Shown piece by piece: positions 1 through 5,497 of a DNA stretch of 8,145 nucleotides (its first letter is position 1; each line of letters opens with the position of its first letter). Below the pieces are notes generated by a model. That model worked only from the letters and a program-made list of their open reading frames with translations. It was not told where the DNA came from and made no database searches. This stretch comes from an uncultured Actinomycetes bacterium. GTDB taxonomy: Bacteria; Actinomycetota; CALGFH01. The DNA is taken from the NCBI GenBank assembly GCA_937881255.1, contig CALGFH010000408.1, positions 1-8,145 of the forward strand, written 5' to 3'. A program made the position numbers and the translations under genes.

Positions 1-1339
1 GGGAGGCCGGCCCCGAAGGGGCTGGCGCCGCCGGGGCCGGCTGAGCCGGGGCGGCCCGGCGCTGCGGCTCGACGGCCACGATGATGCGGGCGTGGCGGTC
101 GTAGGTGAGGTAGCTCCAGATCCAGTTGACCAGCACGGCGATCCGGCTGCGGAACCCGACGATGTAGGCCAGGTGCAGCACCAGCCACATGTACCAGGCG
201 AGCACGCCCTTGAACCGGGCCCCGCTGGGCAGCTCGGTCACGGCCGCGTTGCGGCCGATGGTGGCCATGATCCCCTTGTCCTTGTAGCTGAAGCCCTCCC
301 TCGGGGTGCCGTCCAGGGTGTGCTGGATCTGCAGGGCGGCGTGCCTGGCCTCCTGGATGGCCGGCTGGGCGACCTGGGGCAGCAGCCCGCCCTTGCCGTC
401 GCCGGCCCCGGCGAGGTCGCCGACGACGAACACCTCGGGGCGGCCGGGGACGCTCAGGTCCTCGCCGACCACGATGCGGCCGCCGCGGGTCTGCTCCAGG
501 CCGAGCACGTCGGCCACCGGGTGGGCCCGGACCCCGGCGCCCCAGACCAGCGTCCGGGTCGGGATCACGGTGCCGTCCTTGAGCCGGACCTCCTCCGGGG
601 TGGCGCGCTCCAGGGCCTCGCCGAGCCGCACCTCCACCCCCCGCTTCTTGAGGATGTCGAGGGCGTGCTGGCGCGAGCTGGGATGGAACGGCGCCAGCAG
701 GTGGTCGGTGGCCTCCAGCAGGATGACCTTGGCCTGGTTGATGTCCAGGTCGGGGAAGTCGTGCACCAGCACGTGCTTGAACAGCTCGTGGAGGGCGCCG
801 GCCATCTCGACCCCGGTGGGGCCGCCGCCGACCACGACCACGGTCAGGGCGCCCTTGTCGATCTCGCCCGGGTCGTTCTCGGCCAGCTCGAACTGGCGCA
901 GCAGGTGGGCCCGGAGCACCAGGGCGTCGGGCATGCTCTTGAGCGGGTAGCTGTGCTCCTCGACCCCCGGGATCCCGAAGGTCGCCGTGGTCGCCCCGGC
1001 GGCCAGGATCAGGTAGTCGTAGCCGAAGCGCCGGCCCTCATCGGTCAGCACCTCCCTGGCCTCGAAGTCCACCCCCGACACGGTGGCCATCCGCACCGAG
1101 GTGCGCCGGTAGCGGCGCACGATGCCGCGCACCGGGTGGGCGATGTCGGCCGGCTGGACCAGCCCGGTGGCCAGCTGGTACAGCAGGGGCTGGAACAGGT
1201 GGTAGTTGTGCTGCTCGAGCAGGGTGACCCGCACCGGCGGCTTGAGCTTGGACAAGGTCTTGACCGCCGCCAGCCCGGCGAACCCTCCCCCGACGACGAC
1301 AACGTGCGGCGACCCGTTGCGGTTCCTCGACCTCGCCAT
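1..1339 (-). CDS. ndh: Type II NADH:quinone oxidoreductase (NDH-2), 3' end cut by window edge
   Basis: A single-polypeptide flavoenzyme of the NDH-2 family, expected to pass electrons from NADH to the quinone pool at the inner face of the membrane without pumping protons. The visible 446 residues show a first dinucleotide-binding motif GGGFAG at 17-22 ending in Glu42, the family signature HNYHLFQPLLYQ at 44-55, a second nucleotide motif GGGPTG at 171-176, the FAD-contacting VGD at 306-308 and the quinone-site AQPAIQ at 324-329. A Trp- and Leu-rich stretch at about 378-412 fits the C-terminal membrane-anchoring helices. After residue 428 the protein becomes a low-complexity Ala/Pro tail that is still open at base 2, so the stop lies outside the window. 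The start is chosen because AGGAGG (1345-1350) sits 5 nt upstream of the ATG and the FAD motif follows directly. The gene is divergent from the formylglycine-generating enzyme gene. The family call is firm; a related ferredoxin- or sulfide-quinone reductase is much less likely given the signature. Confidence 0.93.
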   Translation of the reverse strand, partial: MARSRNRNGSPHVVVVGGGFAGLAAVKTLSKLKPPVRVTLLEQHNYHLFQPLLYQLATGLVQPADIAHPVRGIVRRYRRTSVRMATVSGVDFEAREVLTDEGRRFGYDYLILAAGATTATFGIPGVEEHSYPLKSMPDALVLRAHLLRQFELAENDPGEIDKGALTVVVVGGGPTGVEMAGALHELFKHVLVHDFPDLDINQAKVILLEATDHLLAPFHPSSRQHALDILKKRGVEVRLGEALERATPEEVRLKDGTVIPTRTLVWGAGVRAHPVADVLGLEQTRGGRIVVGEDLSVPGRPEVFVVGDLAGAGDGKGGLLPQVAQPAIQEARHAALQIQHTLDGTPREGFSYKDKGIMATIGRNAAVTELPSGARFKGVLAWYMWLVLHLAYIVGFRSRIAVLVNWIWSYLTYDRHARIIVAVEPQRRAAPAQPAPAAPAPSGPAS

Positions 1340-1358
1340 CCGGCCCTCCTCACCCTGA

Positions 1359-1401
1359 TCGTTCAACCAGCAGTATGCCCGGTATCGTCGTCACTGAACG
1401 A
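1359..1401. repeat. Spaced 7-bp inverted repeat in the ndh/FGE divergent spacer
   Basis: TCGTTCA at 1359-1365 is matched by its perfect complement TGAACGA at 1395-1401, separated by 29 bp. The enclosed DNA contains weak minus-10-like hexamers: CATACT read on the minus strand toward ndh, and TATCGT at 1384-1389 read toward the formylglycine-generating enzyme gene. The spacing is long for a single dimer site, so this could be two half-sites of a looping or tetrameric regulator, or chance. No regulator is identified. Confidence 0.3.
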
Positions 1402-1421
1402 AGTGGCCGCCCAGGACGTGA

Positions 1422-1440
1422 ATCACCCCTCCTGGGTGAT
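1422..1440. repeat. Perfect 7-bp stem, 5-nt loop inverted repeat upstream of the FGE gene
   Basis: ATCACCC at 1422-1428 and GGGTGAT at 1434-1440 are perfect complements around the loop CTCCT. The centre of the repeat lies 43 bp before the ATG at 1474. It could be a transcription-factor operator, or a hairpin in the 5' leader if transcription starts near the TATCGT hexamer at 1384-1389. The loop CTCCT is complementary to a Shine-Dalgarno core. There is no T-run, so it is not an obvious intrinsic terminator. Confidence 0.45.
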
Positions 1441-1473
1441 GCCGGGGGGCCTCGGCCCTGGCATCGTCGACCC

Positions 1474-2373
1474 ATGACCACGACAGCGCAGGGGCACCGG
1501 CTGAAGGACATGGTGCGGGTCGACGGCGGCCGGTTCCTGATGGGCTCCGAGGACTTCTACCCCGAGGAGCGCCCGGTCCACGAGGTGGCGGTGGACGGCT
1601 TCTGGATCGACCGCCACCCGGTCACCAACGCCGAGTTCCGCCGCTTCGTCAAGGCCACCGGCTATGTGACCGTGGCCGAGCAGGCCCCCGACCCGGCCGA
1701 CTACCCCGACGCCGACCCGGCCCTGCTGGTCCCCGGGGCCCTGGTCTTCCAGCCCACCGCCGGCCCGGTCGACCTGCGCGAGTGGCGCAACTGGTGGGCC
1801 TGGGTCCCGGGGGCGAGCTGGCGCAGCCCCGAAGGCCCCGGGTCGACCCTGCACGGCCGCGACCGCCATCCCGTGGTCCAGGTCTGCCACCGGGACGCGG
1901 CCGCCTACGCCGAGTGGGCCGGCAAGGCCCTGCCCGGCGAGGCCGAGTGGGAGTACGCGGCCAGGGGCGGCCTCGAGGGCAAGGTGTTCGCCTGGGGCGA
2001 CGAGTTCGCCCCCAAGGGCCGGCAGCTGGCCAACACCTGGCAGGGCCAGTTCCCCTGGCAGAACCTGCTGCTGGACCGGTACGAGCGGACCTCGCCGGTG
2101 GGGAGCTTCCCGCCCAACGGCTACGGCCTCCTCGACATGACCGGCAACGTCTGGGAGTGGACCGACGACCTGTTCACGGCCGACCACCGCGAGCCTGGCT
2201 GCTGCGCCCCGCAGCGCTCGGAGGAGGCGATCCCGCGCCGGGTCATCAAGGGCGGCAGCCACCTCTGCGCCCCCAGCTACTGCCTGCGCTACCGGCCGGC
2301 CGCCCGCCAGGGGGAGGCGGTCGACACCGCCACCACCCACATCGGCTTCCGCTGCGTGGTCAGGGACGGCTGA
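1474..2373 (+). CDS. Formylglycine-generating enzyme (FGE/SUMF1 family)
   Basis: Predicted to oxidise the cysteine of a CxPxR motif in type I sulfatases to Cα-formylglycine, using oxygen and copper bound by two cysteines. The 299-residue protein is one FGE-sulfatase domain: MVRVDGGRFLMGS at 13-25, PGASWRSPEGPGS at 112-124, HPVVQV at 132-137, AEWEYAARGG at 157-166, AWGDE at 173-177 and GNVWEW at 224-229. The C-terminal block has both active-site cysteines, Cys265 and Cys270, in LCAPSYCLRYR, followed by GFRC near the end. The cysteine pair separates true FGE from the many SUMF1-fold proteins that lack it. No signal peptide is visible, so it should act in the cytoplasm. The ATG at 1474 is preferred over one at 1375 because the extra 33 residues do not resemble the family, though neither has a clear ribosome-binding site. 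A start at codon 13 is also possible. No sulfatase gene lies in the window, so its substrate must be elsewhere. Confidence 0.88.
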   Translation: MTTTAQGHRLKDMVRVDGGRFLMGSEDFYPEERPVHEVAVDGFWIDRHPVTNAEFRRFVKATGYVTVAEQAPDPADYPDADPALLVPGALVFQPTAGPVDLREWRNWWAWVPGASWRSPEGPGSTLHGRDRHPVVQVCHRDAAAYAEWAGKALPGEAEWEYAARGGLEGKVFAWGDEFAPKGRQLANTWQGQFPWQNLLLDRYERTSPVGSFPPNGYGLLDMTGNVWEWTDDLFTADHREPGCCAPQRSEEAIPRRVIKGGSHLCAPSYCLRYRPAARQGEAVDTATTHIGFRCVVRDG

Positions 2374-3070
2374 CCAGCCGGGCGGCCGCGAAGGCCGAGC
2401 TGTTGAGGGCGGCGTGGGCCACCACCGGGGCGACCACGCTGTCGCCGCGGAAGCGCAGCCAGGAGAAGCCGAGCCCGGCCAGGGCGGTGACGGCCACCGA
2501 GGCCAGCACCGCCCCGCCGGTGCGGGCCGGGCCGTCGCCGACGGTCGCGCCCAGCGGGTTCAGGGCCAGGGTGTCCAGGGTCGGCAGGACGTGCCAGCAG
2601 CCGAACAGGGCCGAGCTGACGGCCACCGCCCGGGCCCTCGGGTGGCGCTGGGTGAGCAGGCCGAGCAGGGCTCCCCGGAAGAGGGCCTCCTCGGCCACGG
2701 CCGTGCCCAGGGGGATCCTGACCAGGGTGTGGTACAGCGCGTAGCCGGCGCCCCCGGTGGTCGCCCGCCGGTCCTCGACCAGGAAGCGGCGGGTCGCGGG
2801 CAGGGCCGCCCCGATCGCGACCACGGCCACCACCGGGGCGGCGGCGGCCAGCCCGACCCGCAGCCCCCGGCCGGCCCGCTGGCGGTCCAACCCCAGCTCG
2901 GCCGCTGACACCCCCGCGCGCCGTGCGGCGGCCAGCGACAGCCCGGCCGCGGCCAGGTTGGCCGGCACGTACGCCGGCGAGGGCACCACCCGGTTGACGG
3001 CCGCGTTCCAGGCCAGCAGCGCGCCCGCGGCGGCCAGCTCGGCCCCGGCCAGCACCTGGCGCCTGGGCAT
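2360..3070 (-). CDS. CPBP-family (CAAX-protease-like) intramembrane metalloprotease
   Basis: A 236-residue, strongly hydrophobic protein of the CPBP family (Abi/CAAX prenyl-protease-like), whose characterised relatives are zinc-dependent intramembrane endopeptidases; the substrate here is unknown. The four family motifs can be followed: EE at 127-128 with Arg132 (EEALFRG), FGCWH ending in His160, and HAALN with His219 and Asn223. These should form the metal site and catalytic base inside the membrane. Hydrophobic segments lie at about 7-24, 33-50, 72-91, 110-140, 147-163, 185-205 and 212-231. It is the last gene of the four-gene operon. Its ATG lies 4 bp after the stop of the YihY-family gene, with only a short GAGG close to the start, so it may rely on coupled translation. 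Its stop codon lies inside the 3' end of the convergent formylglycine-generating enzyme gene. In bacteria such proteins are linked to signal-protein cleavage or bacteriocin immunity, but nothing here selects one role. Confidence 0.87.
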   Translation of the reverse strand: MPRRQVLAGAELAAAGALLAWNAAVNRVVPSPAYVPANLAAAGLSLAAARRAGVSAAELGLDRQRAGRGLRVGLAAAAPVVAVVAIGAALPATRRFLVEDRRATTGGAGYALYHTLVRIPLGTAVAEEALFRGALLGLLTQRHPRARAVAVSSALFGCWHVLPTLDTLALNPLGATVGDGPARTGGAVLASVAVTALAGLGFSWLRFRGDSVVAPVVAHAALNSSAFAAARLVSRP

Positions 3071-3074
3071 CGCC

Positions 3075-4073
3075 TCAGCGCCGATCGGGGTCGGCCGGGG
3101 GCTGGGCGTCGGCGTCGCCGTCCTCGGGGAGGAAGCTGACCTGGACCCGCTGCTCGGGCCGGCGCTCCTCGTTGCGGGCGAGCGCGGTCAGCACCCGGCG
3201 GTCCGGCTCGGTCAGCGGCGCCTGGAGCAGGCTGCGCGGCCACAGCCGCCTGGCCAGGACCACGTTGATCTCGGCCGCGTACAGCACCAGCTGGGAGCTC
3301 AGGTACAGCCAGCCCAGGAGCACGATCACCACCGCGAAGACCCCGTAGACGAGGTTGGCCTGCTCCAGCTGGCGGTTGACGATCGACACCCCGACGGTCT
3401 GGAGCACGCTCCACCCGAGGGCCCCGACGGCCGCCCCCGGGACCAGCCAGCGCCAGCGGACGGCCATGCCGGTCAGGAGCTGGAAGATCAACAGCAGCAG
3501 GGCCAGGTTGAGCAGGAACGACCCGCCCAGCAGGTCGACCCGGCGGAGCAGGCCCGGCCCGGCGATGCTCAGCTGGGCCAGCACGGTGGCCGCGACCAGC
3601 TCGCCGGCCACCAGCAGCAGCGCGGCCAGCCCCCTGGCCAGCCGCCACCAGAAGCTGGGGCGCTGGCGCCGGGGGATGTTCCAGACGTCGTTCATGGCGT
3701 CCTGGAAGCTCTGGGTGATCCCGAGGCCGCCCCACAGGGTGCCGGCGACGCCGACCACCAGGGCCAGGCCCGACCCCTGGATGGCCCTGATGCTGCCCTC
3801 GATCTGGGCCCCGGCCACCGGGAACTGGTCGGCCAGGGTCTCGATCAGCTGCTCCTGCAGCTCCGGGTCGCCCTCCAGGGTGTAGCCGAGCACGGTGACG
3901 AAGACCAGCAGCAGCGGGAACAGCGACAGGAAGCCGTAGTGGGCCAGCAGCGCGGCGTGCCGGCCGCCCTGGTCGTCGCCGTACTTCTTCACCACCCCGA
4001 ACGGGAAGCCGAGCACGCTGTGCCGCTGCTGGAACCGGTCGATGGCCCCCAGCAGGCGTTCGATGCGCTTCAT
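3075..4073 (-). CDS. YihY/virulence factor BrkB-family membrane protein
   Basis: A 332-residue integral membrane protein of the YihY/BrkB family. The family was once mislabelled as RNase BN, and its transport substrate is not established. A cytoplasmic N-terminus of about 40 residues is followed by the signature-like HYGFLSLFPLLLVF at 45-58 and about six membrane segments near 45-67, 101-121, 148-172, 181-201, 207-230 and 242-263. The conserved block QLVLYAAEIN at 261-270 closes the last segment. The tail after 280 is hydrophilic, with an acidic, Pro-rich end. The start ATG (4073-4071) overlaps the stop of the kinase gene as ATGA, so translation is probably coupled. An upstream extension in the same frame is only antisense-like low-complexity sequence and was rejected. 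It is the third gene of the operon. Fusion of expression with a redox two-component pair suggests an envelope or stress role, but this is inference from position only. Confidence 0.87.
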   Translation of the reverse strand: MKRIERLLGAIDRFQQRHSVLGFPFGVVKKYGDDQGGRHAALLAHYGFLSLFPLLLVFVTVLGYTLEGDPELQEQLIETLADQFPVAGAQIEGSIRAIQGSGLALVVGVAGTLWGGLGITQSFQDAMNDVWNIPRRQRPSFWWRLARGLAALLLVAGELVAATVLAQLSIAGPGLLRRVDLLGGSFLLNLALLLLIFQLLTGMAVRWRWLVPGAAVGALGWSVLQTVGVSIVNRQLEQANLVYGVFAVVIVLLGWLYLSSQLVLYAAEINVVLARRLWPRSLLQAPLTEPDRRVLTALARNEERRPEQRVQVSFLPEDGDADAQPPADPDRR

Positions 4074-5497
4074 CTGCTCTGGGTGAGCGGGAGCAGGACC
4101 TGGAAGCGGGTGTCGCCGGGGGCCGAGGTGAAGCGCAGGTCGCCCTGGTGGCGCTGGGCCACGATCCGCCAGCAGATGTCGAGCCCGAGGCCGGTGCCCT
4201 TGCCGACCGGCTTGGTGGTGTAGAAGGGCTCCAGGATGTGGGCGGCGGCCGCCTCGGAGATGCCGGCGCCGTTGTCGCCGATCTCGACCAGCAGGTGGTC
4301 GCCCTCGCGGGCGGTGCGCACGGTCAGCCGGCCGGTGCCGTCCATGCCGTCCATGGCGTCGACGGCGTTGTCGACCAGGTTGGTCCAGACCTGGTTGAGC
4401 TCGCCGGCGTAGGCGGGCAGCTCGGGCAGCGACCGGTCGTAGTCGCGCACCACCTCGATGCCCGTCTCCAGCTTGTGCTTGAGCATGGTCAGGGTCGACT
4501 CCAGGCCGTCGTGGACGTCGACCTGCTGGAGCGGGCTGCGGTCCATCTGGCTGTACTGCTTGGCCGCGCCGATCAGGGCCGAGATGCGCCCGGAGGCCTC
4601 GCCGATCTCCTCGAGCAGGCTCTCGGCCTCGCAGGTGATGGCGGCGACCCCGACGGCGTGGGGCAGGGCCCCGGCCGGGACGGTGGCGGCCACCCGGTCG
4701 AGCCAGCCGGTGCCGACCCCGGCCGCGACCAGCGGCGGGGCCAGGTCCCAGGCGCCGGGGACGCCGTGGTCCTCCAGCCAGCCGCCCAGCTCGTCCTCGC
4801 GGTCGGAGGCCTCCAGCGGGGACAGCGGCGCCTGGCCGGCCCGGCCGCGCTCGGCCTGGCGGACCAGGCCGACCAGCGCTTCCAGCTGCCCGCCGTCGGT
4901 CAGCGCCGAGGCCAGCCCGGCCAGCTCGTCCCAGAGCCCGGCCAGGCGCTCGGCCAGGGTGGCGGTGGCCCGGGCGGTGGCGGTGGCCGGGTTGTTCAGC
5001 TCGTGGGTGAGTCCGGCGGTGACGGTGCCGAGGGCGACCAGCCGCTCGCGGGTGCTGACCGTCTGCTGGGACCCCATCCCCTGGATGGCGAACCCCTCCA
5101 GCATGTGGGTGGCCATCGGGAACCACTCGCGCACCGCCCAGCCGAAGTCCTCGGCCGGCAGCACCCAGAAGCGGCAGTCGGTGACGGTGCGCAGGCCGGT
5201 GCTGTAGGAGCGCGCGATCGGCAGGTCCAGATACGCGAAGAACGCCCCGGCGTAGGTGCCGCGGTGGTCGGTCCGGTTGACCTCGAGCTCGCCCCCCGGG
5301 GCCCGCATGACCATCGACAGGGTGCCCTCCAGGAGCACGTACAGGCAGGTCGCGGGCTCGCCGACCCGGTAGACCTCGGTGCCGGCCTCGAAGTCGACGA
5401 CCTCGCCCCGCTCGGCCAGCCAGGCCAGCTGCTCGCCGGTCAGCTTCTCGAACAGGAACAGCCCGGCCAGCTCCCCGGCGCCGAGGCGCTCGGTCAT
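4070..5497 (-). CDS. Histidine kinase with N-terminal cyclic-nucleotide-binding-like sensor domain
   Basis: A 475-residue kinase with no clear membrane segments, so probably cytoplasmic. Residues about 10-130 form a CRP-like cyclic-nucleotide-binding fold (VLLEGTLSMV at 54-63, ARSYST at 95-100). The phosphate-binding cassette reads GAFF rather than the usual GE-L, so ligand binding is doubtful. The phospho-acceptor His165 lies in LTHELNNP. Its partner helix, ending RISALIGAAKQYSQMD, appears only at about 293-319, leaving an unusual insertion of roughly 115 residues. The ATP-binding domain is complete: N box NLVDNAVDAM (373-382), DNGAGI (408-413), PFYTTKPVGKGTGLGL (424-439). The ATG at 5497 overlaps the stop of the upstream regulator/oxidoreductase gene as ATGA, which also fixes the start. 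A longer open frame upstream is low-complexity shadow of that gene. The fused receiver encoded just before it is the obvious partner for phosphotransfer. Confidence 0.9.
   Translation of the reverse strand: MTERLGAGELAGLFLFEKLTGEQLAWLAERGEVVDFEAGTEVYRVGEPATCLYVLLEGTLSMVMRAPGGELEVNRTDHRGTYAGAFFAYLDLPIARSYSTGLRTVTDCRFWVLPAEDFGWAVREWFPMATHMLEGFAIQGMGSQQTVSTRERLVALGTVTAGLTHELNNPATATARATATLAERLAGLWDELAGLASALTDGGQLEALVGLVRQAERGRAGQAPLSPLEASDREDELGGWLEDHGVPGAWDLAPPLVAAGVGTGWLDRVAATVPAGALPHAVGVAAITCEAESLLEEIGEASGRISALIGAAKQYSQMDRSPLQQVDVHDGLESTLTMLKHKLETGIEVVRDYDRSLPELPAYAGELNQVWTNLVDNAVDAMDGMDGTGRLTVRTAREGDHLLVEIGDNGAGISEAAAAHILEPFYTTKPVGKGTGLGLDICWRIVAQRHQGDLRFTSAPGDTRFQVLLPLTQSR

Noticed and set aside
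1390..1436. Tiny minus-strand leader ORF (GTG start, 11 codons) with AGGAGG before it, upstream of ndh
   Set aside because: The AGGAGG is only 1-2 nt from the GTG and forms part of the inverted repeat at 1422-1440; nothing supports translation.
1375..1473. 33-residue N-terminal extension of the formylglycine-generating enzyme from ATG 1375
   Set aside because: The extension has no similarity to the family, is not a signal peptide, and covers the intergenic inverted repeats; conserved sequence starts just after the ATG at 1474.
92..1477. Long plus-strand open frame opposite the NDH-2 gene
   Set aside because: Its translation is Gly/His/Gln/Asp-rich low-complexity typical of the antisense of a GC-rich gene, with no domain, while the minus strand encodes a full NDH-2 with a good ribosome-binding site.
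1423..2340. Minus-strand frame opposite the formylglycine-generating enzyme gene
   Set aside because: Low-complexity Gly/Val/Ala/Arg shadow without recognisable motifs.
2560..3735. 391-residue minus-strand frame spanning the YihY and CPBP genes
   Set aside because: It is in a different frame from both recognisable proteins and is Pro/Arg/Gly-rich noise.
4074..5126. Upstream extension of the YihY-family frame
   Set aside because: The first 350 or so residues are Arg/Pro/Gly-rich and lie out of frame over the kinase gene; the membrane protein begins at the ATGA overlap at 4073.
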